64,000 nucleotides of DNA from Nocardia vinacea NBRC 16497 (GTDB lineage Bacteria; Actinomycetota; Actinomycetes; Mycobacteriales; Mycobacteriaceae): NCBI RefSeq assembly GCF_000308835.1, contig NZ_BAGN01000204.1, positions 20,459-84,458 of the forward strand. Direction: 5' to 3'. Shown here one piece after another: positions 50,533-58,870 of this stretch. A program made the position numbers and the translations under genes. The notes beneath the pieces were generated by a model. It was not told where the DNA came from. It saw only the letters and a list, made by a program, of their open reading frames with translations, and did no database searches. Every line of letters begins with the position of its first letter. Positions within the stretch are counted from its first letter, which is position 1.

Positions 50533-51319
50533 CGAGGTCGGCGTCTGGCTGTACGCGGTCACTCGCGCCACGGACGCCGCGGCGGGACCTGGTTCGATCA
50601 CCGGTGTGGCGGGCGAGCCGGTACGCGCTGTGGTCTCGGATGGGCTGGCGGCGTTCGTCGGATCGGTGCCGCTCGCGGTATTCGGGGAGCAGCCCCTACA
50701 CCGGAACTTGGAGGATCTGGACTGGCTGGCGGCGACGGCCCGGGCGCACGACGCCGTGGTGTCAGCGCTGGTGCGCCGCGGCCCGACCGTCCCGCTACGT
50801 CTGGCCACGGTCTTTCTCGACGACGAGCGGGTGCGCGAGCTGCTCGACACCAGGCGTGCGGACTTCATCGCAGCGCTGACGCTGGTGACCGGCCGCACCG
50901 AGTGGGGCGTGAAGGCCTATACCGACCGTGCCGCCCTCACCGCCGCGGTGGCCGATGCGAGGGCCGCGAGCACGGGGAGCGAAAAGGGCACGGGCACGGC
51001 CTATCTGGCCCGTCGCCGCGCGGAACTGTCCGCACAGAAGACCGTGGAACGCGACGCGGCAGAGCGGGCCGAGGCGGTACATGCGCGTTTGGTTCGCCAC
51101 TCCGCCGCGGGACGTCGTCAAGCGGCGACGGATCCGGCGCTGAGCGGCCGCCGCGACTGGATGGTGCTCAACGGCACCTACCTGGTCGATGACGACCACG
51201 CCGGTGACTTCGCCGCGGCCGTGGACGAACTCGACAAGGAATTGCCCGGCATCCGGCTCGAAATCACCGGTCCGTGGCCGCCGTATTCGTTCGCCGGCGT
51301 GGACCAGGAGCCGATATGA
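50525..51319 (+). CDS. gvpL: Gas vesicle protein GvpL (GvpF/L family)
   Basis: A 264-residue second F/L-family protein. It has VWLYAVTRATDAAAG at the N terminus, PTVPLRLATVFLDDERVREL in the middle and WMVLNGTYLVDDDHAGDF near the end, plus the family's LEITGPWPPYSFAG finish. The GTG with GAGGGAG upstream was chosen, giving an eight-base overlap with gvpJ. Its stop overlaps the gvpS start. Confidence 0.85.
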   Translation: MTDEVGVWLYAVTRATDAAAGPGSITGVAGEPVRAVVSDGLAAFVGSVPLAVFGEQPLHRNLEDLDWLAATARAHDAVVSALVRRGPTVPLRLATVFLDDERVRELLDTRRADFIAALTLVTGRTEWGVKAYTDRAALTAAVADARAASTGSEKGTGTAYLARRRAELSAQKTVERDAAERAEAVHARLVRHSAAGRRQAATDPALSGRRDWMVLNGTYLVDDDHAGDFAAAVDELDKELPGIRLEITGPWPPYSFAGVDQEPI

Positions 51320-51549
51320 AACCCGCCGACCAGAGCGTCGACGGTGAGCGCCGGGTCGCACTCGTCGACCTGTTGGACCGAGTGCTGGCCGGCGGCGTAG
51401 TCATATCCGGCGACATCAGGCTGGCCATCGCGGACGTCGACCTGGTCGAGATCTCGCTGCGAGCCCTGATCTCATCCATCAGTACGCTGTCCGTGTCCTC
51501 GGTCGAGTCCACGGCGGCACACCCTGAACTGGAACCACCCCCGAGATGA
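51316..51549 (+). CDS. gvpS: GvpA-family protein, GvpS type
   Basis: A 77-residue short GvpA relative with the core VALVDLLDRVLAGGVVISGD followed by IRLAIADVDLVEISLRALIS. That matches the small GvpS/M-type proteins of actinobacterial clusters. Its start overlaps the gvpL stop as ATGA, and its stop overlaps gvpK. It is a minor shell component by analogy. Confidence 0.82.
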   Translation: MKPADQSVDGERRVALVDLLDRVLAGGVVISGDIRLAIADVDLVEISLRALISSISTLSVSSVESTAAHPELEPPPR

Positions 51550-51836
51550 CCGAAATCGGTGGTATTCCACCGCGTATCGATACCGACCCCGAATCCGTCG
51601 AGCGCGGTCTGGTCACGCTTGTGCTCACACTGGTGGAGCTGCTGCGGCAACTGATGGAACGGCAGGCCCTGCGGCGCGTGGACGATGGCGAGCTGACGGA
51701 GACCCAGATCGAACGCATCGGCACCACCCTGATGCTGCTCGAACAACGCATGGACGAACTGCGCGACCATTTCGGCCTCACCCCAGAAGATCTCAACATC
51801 GACCTGGGTCCCTTGGGAAAGCTTCTTCCCGACTAG
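51546..51836 (+). CDS. gvpK: Gas vesicle protein GvpK
   Basis: A 96-residue GvpK: RIDTDPESVERGLVTLVLTL followed by VELLRQLMERQALRRVDDG and the ERIGTTLMLLEQRMDELRDH helix. GvpK is an essential small accessory protein in other gas-vesicle systems. It ends the core gvp run. The next gene starts 52 bases later on the same strand. Confidence 0.88.
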   Translation: MTEIGGIPPRIDTDPESVERGLVTLVLTLVELLRQLMERQALRRVDDGELTETQIERIGTTLMLLEQRMDELRDHFGLTPEDLNIDLGPLGKLLPD

Positions 51837-51888
51837 GAGGGTGATGGAATAATCCTCGGCGACACCATAACCGCTCTGTTGGGGGAGC

Positions 51889-53181
51889 ATGGGGACGAGA
51901 AGAGCTTTGCTGCAAGCGGGTTGGGTGCTGCCGCTGGCCGCGTGTGCGCCGCAGCTGTTGTGGGGCGATTCGGGGTCGATCCGGATCGGGGTGTCGTGGA
52001 GCGGGGCGGAGCTGGCTGCCTTCCGGAAGGTGTTGGAGCCGATGCCGTTCGCACGATCGCTGGATGTGATTCCGATGGGCGACGAGGTCGGTACCGCGTT
52101 CAGCGCGGGCGGGAAGTCGGCGCCGGATATCGTGCTGCTGCCGCAGGCCGGTCAGGTTCGCGCGCTCGTCGACGACGGTAGGCTTCGGCCGGTCTCCGAT
52201 GCGCTGTGGACCGACGACCAAGGGGCGCGGTATCCCGAGTTGTGGCGACAGCTGTTGTACCACAACGGAAAACCGTACGGGGTGCCGTTCAAGGCCGCCG
52301 ACAAGTCACTGGTCTGGTACGACCGGCAGACCGTCGACAAGTACCACCTCGGCGACCCAGCCGATTGGACGATCGCAGATTGGGTCGAGCGGATCGAGGT
52401 GCTGGCGGGCACGCCGACCCGGTTGCTCGCCCTCGCCGCGGCGGACGGCTGGGTACTGACCGATGTCTTCGAAAATGTGCTGCGCGCCGAATCTCCGCGC
52501 ACCTATGACGATTTGACGACCACCACACAGGAGCGCGTCTGGGACCGGCCTGCCGTGCGCGCAACGTTCGAAAATCTCGCCCGGCTGTGGGGCCGACGGC
52601 ATGCCATCGCGGGCGGCGTCGCGGTGGCGTTGACCCGCCAGTTCCCGGACGCAATTCGAGAGGTGTTCGAGCACCGCCGCGCCGCCATGGTGATCGCGCC
52701 GGATTTCGCCGAACCCGTTGTCCGCGAGTGCCTTCGAGCCTCGGGTCGGCGGCCCGAGGAGGCGGTCGGTATCGCACCGTTCCCGGTCACAGGTTTCGGT
52801 GGTGAACGGCCACGGATTGTGGGCGGCGATGTCATGGTGGTGACCAAATACGCCGGCTCGCGCGCCGATGAGGTGGTGAAGGCGCTGGCCGCGCCGGAGG
52901 CGCCGCTGCCCTGGATTCAGGGCGACGGCGGCTTCATCGCCCCGAATACCCGGACCACCGTGCGCTATTCGGCACTGCTGGAACCGATCGCGCGTTCGCA
53001 GAGCCCGTGGAGCGCGTTCGATCTGTCCGATCAGCTGGGAGCGGTGGGCGGCCGCAATGGGTTGTGGCGCATACTGACCGACTTTCTCGTCGCGATCGGT
53101 GACGATGCCGCCCAGCGGCCGGATGCCGCGATCGATCGCGCGATCGCCGCACTGGACGGATTCGAGCGGAGTCGCCGATGA
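51889..53181 (+). CDS. Extracellular solute-binding lipoprotein of an ABC importer
   Basis: A 430-residue family-1-type binding protein. It begins MGTRRALLQAGWVLPLAAC, a short signal with a lipobox ending in the Cys to be lipidated. It then has bilobal binding-protein features (APDIVLLPQAGQVRALVDDG, PYGVPFKAADKSLVWYDRQ, GGDVMVVTKYAGS). GGGGGAGC precedes the ATG. Its stop overlaps the permease gene. Sugar-type substrates are common for this class, but none can be named. Being 52 bases behind gvpK, it may lie in the gas-vesicle transcript. Confidence 0.82.
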   Translation: MGTRRALLQAGWVLPLAACAPQLLWGDSGSIRIGVSWSGAELAAFRKVLEPMPFARSLDVIPMGDEVGTAFSAGGKSAPDIVLLPQAGQVRALVDDGRLRPVSDALWTDDQGARYPELWRQLLYHNGKPYGVPFKAADKSLVWYDRQTVDKYHLGDPADWTIADWVERIEVLAGTPTRLLALAAADGWVLTDVFENVLRAESPRTYDDLTTTTQERVWDRPAVRATFENLARLWGRRHAIAGGVAVALTRQFPDAIREVFEHRRAAMVIAPDFAEPVVRECLRASGRRPEEAVGIAPFPVTGFGGERPRIVGGDVMVVTKYAGSRADEVVKALAAPEAPLPWIQGDGGFIAPNTRTTVRYSALLEPIARSQSPWSAFDLSDQLGAVGGRNGLWRILTDFLVAIGDDAAQRPDAAIDRAIAALDGFERSRR

Positions 53182-54998
53182 CGGGTGTGGCCGACTTCCG
53201 TGCCAACGGATTGCGCATCGAGCTCGCGACTCGCCGGATGCGCGGCCCACTGATACCGGGCGGGCGGCCGCATCGCTGGCTCGGTTGGGCGGGTCTGCTG
53301 GCGGTCGGGTTGATTGCGGCATTGCTGGTGGCGCCCGCGGTGTGGACGGTGGCGATCGCGGTGCCCGCGCGTCCGCGAATCGTGTTCTCCTGCACCCTTG
53401 TTGCCTGTGCTGCCGTCGCTTTCACCCTGATCCGCAGGCGTGGATCGCCGAGCCGGGCGCGCCGGTCGGTGCTGGCGGTTTGCGCCGTGCTCACGGCGCT
53501 GGGGCTCTGGTTGCTCGCCGATGCCCTGGCCGGCGACGGACGATGGGCGTACCTGCTGACCATGCTGTGGGTCGTCTTCGGTCTGGTCCTGCTGCTCGTC
53601 GCCATCGGCATCGCCTGGTTGTCTCGTGATTCGCGCAGGTTGTGGGCGCCGCTGATCGTGCCGTTCGGTATCTCGGCATTCGTCTCGGGTGTCGCCTTCC
53701 GGATTATCTTCCAACATCTCGCCACTCGGTTCGGCATCGAAAGCGTTGGCGGGTACCGGATCTGGTTCGCGCTGATGCTCGGTTCGGCGTTTCTGTGGAC
53801 CTGGCTGGGCTTCCTGACCGGCTTGTTGCGCGCCGATATCCGTGCCATCGAGGCGGATCCGGTGCGGTCGGGCTACCTGCACGGGCAGGGAAAGCGTTTC
53901 CCGCTACTGCGCCTGCTGGAATTGGTGCGTCCGATCCTGCTCATCCTCGGATTGGTCGTCGCGGTGGCCGCGGCCAGGGTCTTCGATGTGGTGCTGATCG
54001 GGGTACCCGGTTCGATGCAGTATCAGCTCGACAGTGCGACCGTGCAGTGGTGGCGACTGGCCACCGACGGCGATCTCGGCGCGGGTGTCGCCGCGGCGTA
54101 CGCACTGCCGTTGGCGGTGCTGGTCGGCTTCGTGGCCTGGCTGCCGCGGACCGGCGTGCGCGGACAGCGCGGCGGGCGGACCCATGTGGCGGTTTCGCCG
54201 CCGGTGGATGCCAGTCGCCGCATCGGTCCGGTACGCGCGATCGGGATCGCCGTGGTGTCGCTGTTCGCGTTGGTGCCGATCCTGGTACTGATCGCCGTTT
54301 GTCTGAACGGCCCCAAGGGATTCGGGCTTTCCGCGCTCACCGGCATGTGGCGCGATGAATCCTTCCGTGCGGCATGGCAAACGACATTGCTGGTGGCCGG
54401 GTTGGCTACGGTCGTCGTGGTGGCGGCCGCACTTCCGGTGGCGCATCGACTGGCCGCGGGGCGTCAGGAGGGCGTGGTCTCGCGGATCGCGGTGGTATCC
54501 CTGGTCGTCCTGTCGGTGCTGCCCGCGCAGAGCTACCTGGGTTCCCTCGATGCGTTCATCGACACGTTCAACTTGTCCGGCACCAGGATTCCGTTGATCT
54601 TCGTGCACGCCGCCGCGGGATTGCCGATCGCGATCCTGATCCTGCGCGGTGCGATGCTGGCCCCGCCGGACACTCCGGCCGATGCGGCGCTGCACGGGCT
54701 GGCCAGTCCCGGCACCGTCACGCGGCGGCTGCTGGCATCGGCGGGTCCCGCCGTGGTGGCGGTCGCGGTACTGGAATTCATCCAGGTGTGGAACGACTTC
54801 TTCATCGGGCTGATGATGAACGGCGCGGGTGCCAGCCCCTGGTCGTTGCTGCTGTGGGGCGAGGCGCGGCAATTCAACGAGAACGCCCCGGAATTGGCGG
54901 CCGGGTCGCTGCTGTCGGCCGTGCTGCCCGTGCTGCTGTTGCTTGCCACGTGGCGGCGCTGGCTGGTGCCGGGACTGACCGGCGGGACGCTGTCGTGA
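53178..54998 (+). CDS. Fused double ABC transporter permease
   Basis: A 606-residue membrane protein, twice a normal sugar permease. The first half and second half each contain about six to eight membrane helices. The second half has an EAA-like loop in ADAALHGLASPGTVTRRLL preceding WNDFFIGLMM, as in MalG-type subunits. The first half has a weaker counterpart around IEADPVRSGYLHGQGKRFP. This looks like a fusion of the MalF- and MalG-type subunits. No ATPase gene is present; many actinobacterial sugar importers use a shared MsiK-type ATPase elsewhere, which would explain this. It overlaps both neighbours. Confidence 0.8.
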   Translation: MTGVADFRANGLRIELATRRMRGPLIPGGRPHRWLGWAGLLAVGLIAALLVAPAVWTVAIAVPARPRIVFSCTLVACAAVAFTLIRRRGSPSRARRSVLAVCAVLTALGLWLLADALAGDGRWAYLLTMLWVVFGLVLLLVAIGIAWLSRDSRRLWAPLIVPFGISAFVSGVAFRIIFQHLATRFGIESVGGYRIWFALMLGSAFLWTWLGFLTGLLRADIRAIEADPVRSGYLHGQGKRFPLLRLLELVRPILLILGLVVAVAAARVFDVVLIGVPGSMQYQLDSATVQWWRLATDGDLGAGVAAAYALPLAVLVGFVAWLPRTGVRGQRGGRTHVAVSPPVDASRRIGPVRAIGIAVVSLFALVPILVLIAVCLNGPKGFGLSALTGMWRDESFRAAWQTTLLVAGLATVVVVAAALPVAHRLAAGRQEGVVSRIAVVSLVVLSVLPAQSYLGSLDAFIDTFNLSGTRIPLIFVHAAAGLPIAILILRGAMLAPPDTPADAALHGLASPGTVTRRLLASAGPAVVAVAVLEFIQVWNDFFIGLMMNGAGASPWSLLLWGEARQFNENAPELAAGSLLSAVLPVLLLLATWRRWLVPGLTGGTLS

Positions 54999-56626
54999 CT
55001 GCGCCACGCGGATACGAGGCGCCGCAGCAGATCACGCCGCGGTCATCGATCTGGGAGGGTGTGCTCGGCACCGCGGAGGTCGTCGCGTGGGCGCTGGTAC
55101 TCGAACTCGGTCGCAATATCGTGGTCAACTCACTCGGCGACAGCGATGTCGTCAAGGTGATCGGCGGGGTGCTGCGCGGGCTCGCCATCGTCGCCGTGCT
55201 GGGCGCCGGCGCGTATGTGGCTTACCGACGCATAGACAGCTTTCGCGAAAGAGTGCGCACCGAAAGGGAACTCGCCCTGATCGCCGAACTCGTCGAACCC
55301 GGCGAGCCGGTACGCTTCGTCGACACCAGAAACTGTCCTGATCCGCCGCAACAGCTTTCCGAACTCGATCACGATCCCATCCTCGCCGCATTGCGGGACC
55401 TGCCGGTCCAGGAATTCGAGACAGCCGCTCTGCTCGCGGTGCTGTCTGCCATCCTCGAGGCGCCGACCCGGTTACCCCCGGATTCCGCCCCCGACGGGCG
55501 CACCGCGACCCTGTTGCTGGCCGACCTCGAGGTACGCGGAGTCCTCGATTATCTCGGCGCCGACCGATATTGCCTGCGCAAGGCTCCGCGGCTGCCGCTC
55601 ACCGCGGAGGTCGTGCGCGGACCACACTGGCGGGCGGCGTTGTGCGCACTGCTGCATCACTACGCGGACCGGGCCAACCGCTGGGCGATCGCCTTGGAAA
55701 CGGTTCGTTTCGCCAAGGGGGCGCGGCGCTGGTTCGAAGCGGAAGAAGAATATCTGCGCACGCTCTTCCCGATTCCGGCGACGCGGCTACCGACGGCGGC
55801 GGTCCACGAACTCGCCAGAATCGCGGACGCCCTCGACGTCTGGTTCGCCCGGAAGGGTTTGCCCGAGAATGCCTACGGCGTCGCGCAGGCGCTGTGCGAA
55901 CTCACCGATCCCGACGACTTCCCGCTGCGTGGCGAGCTGGCTGCACTGCGGGCGGGCCGCCTACGCCGACGGCCGCCGAAGTACCGGCCACGCGCCCTGT
56001 CCACCAGCCTGTCCGCGCGCTGGTCGCACTACACCGCCCTGCATCGACTCGAGGCCGCGCCGCCGAGTCCGACCGTGCTGTCCGAGTCGGCAGAACAACT
56101 GGAGGCCGCCTGGTGGTTGCTGCCGCGAGCGGATCCGGCCGGAGCGGTCTGTGCGCTGATCAACCTGGCCGTCGTCCACTTACATGAAGGTCGTCTCGAC
56201 GCTGCCCAGGACCGCCTGGAATTGGCCGAATCCTTGACCCGTGACGGCCGCGATCCCGCCGGTCGTGCTCAGACGCACGAAACACTGGGCGTCCTCTGGT
56301 GGACCCGCGGTGAACCCCGCCGGGCCCTTCGGCATTGGCAACGCGCTCTCACCGCCTACCGCGAGCTCGAAGACGATCTCGGTACCGGCCGCTGCCTGCA
56401 GCACCTCGGATCGGCGGTGGTCCTCGCGCCGGAACACGGTGGTCTGCTGCTGGGTAACGACCCTGCGCTCACCCGTGCCGAAGTTCTCCGGCAGGCCGGC
56501 GGCTGGCTGGCCGCCGCCCGCCGCCTGCACCCCGCCGCCCTGCACGCCGAACATTATGCGCGCCAAGCCGGTTCGACACTGCACACCGTGGATCGCTGGC
56601 CGCTGCCCGCCCCGGATCCGCAATAG
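54995..56626 (+). CDS. Membrane-anchored TPR-like protein of unknown function
   Basis: A 543-residue protein. A single membrane helix near the N terminus (VVKVIGGVLRGLAIVAVLGA) is followed by a soluble region with charged helices. The C-terminal 200 residues look like tetratricopeptide-type repeats (ALINLAVVHLHEGRLDAAQD, GVLWWTRGEPRRALRHWQRA). The GTG overlaps the permease stop, so the three genes form one unit. I recognise no enzyme motif. The longer in-frame region upstream overlaps the permease gene and is rejected. It may tether a partner to the transporter. Confidence 0.7.
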   Translation: MTAPRGYEAPQQITPRSSIWEGVLGTAEVVAWALVLELGRNIVVNSLGDSDVVKVIGGVLRGLAIVAVLGAGAYVAYRRIDSFRERVRTERELALIAELVEPGEPVRFVDTRNCPDPPQQLSELDHDPILAALRDLPVQEFETAALLAVLSAILEAPTRLPPDSAPDGRTATLLLADLEVRGVLDYLGADRYCLRKAPRLPLTAEVVRGPHWRAALCALLHHYADRANRWAIALETVRFAKGARRWFEAEEEYLRTLFPIPATRLPTAAVHELARIADALDVWFARKGLPENAYGVAQALCELTDPDDFPLRGELAALRAGRLRRRPPKYRPRALSTSLSARWSHYTALHRLEAAPPSPTVLSESAEQLEAAWWLLPRADPAGAVCALINLAVVHLHEGRLDAAQDRLELAESLTRDGRDPAGRAQTHETLGVLWWTRGEPRRALRHWQRALTAYRELEDDLGTGRCLQHLGSAVVLAPEHGGLLLGNDPALTRAEVLRQAGGWLAAARRLHPAALHAEHYARQAGSTLHTVDRWPLPAPDPQ

Positions 56627-56934
56627 CCGGTCACCGACTGTGGAACAGTTCGATCGAGACACCACCTTCGACGAATTCGGACCAGTGCTCGCGGGCTGAT
56701 ATCCCTGGACTCGGCAGTCGAAGCGTTGCAACCGGACGATCAACCCGACACCCTGGTTGCCGAACTCATGGTCCGGAATATTTCCGAAAATGAGACCTCT
56801 CGAACGATCAGACCCCCACCCCGGATATCAAGTTAGTTGAATTCGTACATCGCGCGGCAGAACAGCGCATTCTGAGTCTTATAAGATCGGTGCCCCGCAG
56901 TTCATGACGTACCTCGGATTGGGAACGACGCATC
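56627..56934. other. Intergenic region, 308 bases
   Basis: No intact gene. Two stop-bounded scraps (VEQFDRDTTFDEFGPVLAG and a later SLDSAVEALQPDDQPDTLV) have coding-like composition but no starts with ribosome sites. A TATAAG word at 56880-56885 may be the -10 element of the FHA gene promoter. Confidence 0.4.
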
Positions 56935-57630
56935 ATGTCCACGTCATACGGACAACAGGCGCTGCGTCACGACCCCTACCCGGACGCAGGCGAACATGCG
57001 CGGCAGCAGTCGGCCGGTGGTGGCACTCTTTCCCACCGGATCGGCTACGGAAATTGGCGCGAGATTCCACTCGACCGCGACACGCACAGTATGACAATCG
57101 GGCGGTCGGAGGCGGCCGATATCACCGTGACCGCCGACGCGACCGTCTCGCGCCTGCACGCCATAATCAAGCGGTTGAGCGACTGCTGGGTCGTCATCGA
57201 TAATGGGTTGTCGACAAACGGGACTTTCGTCAATGGCGAACGTATCGGCGGGTATCACAAACTCGAGTCCGGCGATATGATTCGGCTCGGCACATCGGTA
57301 TTCATCTTCACCGACGGCCACCCATCCGAGGATGAACGAACGATTGCCCAGGCCGGTCTACCGGCCCGTACTGCGCTGACCGACGCTCAGTATCTGATTC
57401 TCGAGGCATTGTGTCGCCCGTACGACGCTGAGACCGGGTTCACCTACCCCGCATCGAACTGGCAGATTGCAGACGATCTCTGCCTGAGTGTCGCCACCGT
57501 GAAGACTCATATGCGGGCGCTGTTCAAAATATTCGACGTCGAATCCTTCCCGCAGAACAAAAAGCGCATGTTTCTGGTTGAGCGCGCACTCGACAGCGGC
57601 GTGATCGTCAATCACCACCACGGGCGGTAG
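56935..57630 (+). CDS. FHA domain - helix-turn-helix regulator
   Basis: A 231-residue protein. Residues about 50-125 are an FHA domain: MTIGRSEAADITVTADATVS with the phosphothreonine-contact Arg/Ser, SRLHAIIK, and GLSTNGTFVNGERI. The C-terminal part contains an HTH with LTDAQYLILEALCRP and NWQIADDLCLSVATVKTHMR, the latter like the recognition helix of LuxR-type domains. It would bind a phosphorylated partner and DNA. The two Ser/Thr kinases of this window lie about 24 kb away, so a link to them is only a possibility. No regulated target is identified; it appears monocistronic. Confidence 0.85.
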   Translation: MSTSYGQQALRHDPYPDAGEHARQQSAGGGTLSHRIGYGNWREIPLDRDTHSMTIGRSEAADITVTADATVSRLHAIIKRLSDCWVVIDNGLSTNGTFVNGERIGGYHKLESGDMIRLGTSVFIFTDGHPSEDERTIAQAGLPARTALTDAQYLILEALCRPYDAETGFTYPASNWQIADDLCLSVATVKTHMRALFKIFDVESFPQNKKRMFLVERALDSGVIVNHHHGR

Positions 57631-57659
57631 GACTTCGGCTGGAATGTGCGGTGATTCAG

Positions 57660-58322
57660 CTAGATCGGGTGGAAACCCGCTCCGATAGCACCGCGCACAT
57701 CGATGTCGTCCATGATGGCGGCGATATTCGCGCCGAGCTGCGGTCCCAGGCACGGCACCTTCAGGTATCCGTTCACCATGCCTACGAGCGTTGTGCCGAC
57801 CACGACCGGGCCGCCGGAGTCACCGGGAAGGACGCATATCTGTGTCCAGGTCCAGGTGTTGGTCTGGAACGCATCTCCGTAGGCCAGCCCGCAGGTCTGG
57901 CCCGTCGTATAGCCTTCCTTGCACGCGATGTCCGGGAACTGCGCCGGACCGCCCAGACCGGTAATCGTCGTATTACCCACGCGGTTCACGGGTACGACCT
58001 TGTCCGGATCGAACACGATGACGGCGTAGTCCATATCGTTGTTCGCGTAGGCGAAAGTGCCCACGACGCCGGCGTCACGGTTGGCGTCGGAAACGACCGT
58101 GGTACCCGCGTCACCGCAATGACCTGCGGTGAGCCCGACCAGCCGACCCGCGGCATCGTGCCCGATCGTGGTGAGCGTGCAGACGCCCTGGTCGTTGACG
58201 ATGATGCCGGAACCGCCGCCCAGTACCGACGGGTCTGTGGCATGCGCAGTGCCTACTTGCACCCCGACCGGCGCTGCGCATGCTGCGAGCACAACCGCAG
58301 CCCTCGCGAGCTTCCTGAACAT
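57660..58322 (-). CDS. Secreted chymotrypsin-fold serine protease
   Basis: A 220-residue secreted S1-type protease. It has a signal peptide (FRKLARAAVVLAACAAPVGV to about the AHA site). The catalytic His is in LTAGHCGDAG, Asp in YANNDMDYAVIVF, and Ser in LPGDSGGPVVVG. There are four further cysteines for two disulfides. It lacks an obvious pro-region of usual size and is at the short end of the family, close to actinomycete alpha-lytic-type or trypsin-like enzymes. The ATG two codons inside a TTG-start frame was used. It is convergent with the FHA gene and next to a small secreted protein gene. Confidence 0.88.
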   Translation of the reverse strand: MFRKLARAAVVLAACAAPVGVQVGTAHATDPSVLGGGSGIIVNDQGVCTLTTIGHDAAGRLVGLTAGHCGDAGTTVVSDANRDAGVVGTFAYANNDMDYAVIVFDPDKVVPVNRVGNTTITGLGGPAQFPDIACKEGYTTGQTCGLAYGDAFQTNTWTWTQICVLPGDSGGPVVVGTTLVGMVNGYLKVPCLGPQLGANIAAIMDDIDVRGAIGAGFHPI

Positions 58323-58355
58323 GTCCAATCCAATCGCTGAGCTGCAACTATCCGG

Positions 58356-58604
58356 TCATGCGAGGCAGACGGCCGTACCGAAGGGGAAGATCGGCGGTAC
58401 GAAGCAGACCCACCACAGGAATGGGTTCCACCACAAAATGGCAGGCTCGACCTGCGGGGGGAGTTGTTCGGAGGCGGGCGCCACCTGGACAGGTGCAGGG
58501 GGAGCGGCCGGGGCGGGAGCGGCGGTAGCCACGCCTGACCCGAGAGCAATCATCGGTGCGAGCGCTGCCGCTGCTGCGGCTGCGCGAATCTTGGTGCTGG
58601 TCAT
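58356..58604 (-). CDS. Small secreted protein, Pro/Trp-rich
   Basis: An 82-residue protein with a Sec signal (IRAAAAAAALAPMIALGSGV ATA-type site) and a short mature chain. The mature part is Pro/Ala-rich and then has EPAILWWNPFLWWVCFVPPI with two cysteines. AAGGAA precedes the ATG. No domain is recognised; actinobacteria make many such short exported proteins. It sits upstream of, and codirectional with, the protease gene, with a gap of 33 bases, so co-transcription and a functional pairing are possible. Confidence 0.65.
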   Translation of the reverse strand: MTSTKIRAAAAAAALAPMIALGSGVATAAPAPAAPPAPVQVAPASEQLPPQVEPAILWWNPFLWWVCFVPPIFPFGTAVCLA

Positions 58605-58870
58605 GATGGTTCCTTCGACTGAGCTTCAGGGACGCCCTCGCCCGTCGAAGGCCTCCCGCACGTGGACACCACCAACTCTCCTCGTAGAGTGCGCGGAAGA
58701 TCATCCTCCCCCGGGTTGGAAACACTCACACCTCAGTGGCGCGAGCCGTCGCCCCCGGGGCCATCGGAGCACGTCATCACAAAGAAAGAAGTGATAGGTA
58801 CGCGCTGCGGATTCGGTGGCGCGATGATGTTCGGTATGGGTGAGACCATGCGGGTTACCCGAGTGCCGAC

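Noticed and set aside
51889..54998. An incomplete, non-functional ABC transporter because no ATPase is present
   Set aside because: Actinobacterial carbohydrate importers commonly use a shared ATPase encoded elsewhere, so absence alone is not evidence of decay.
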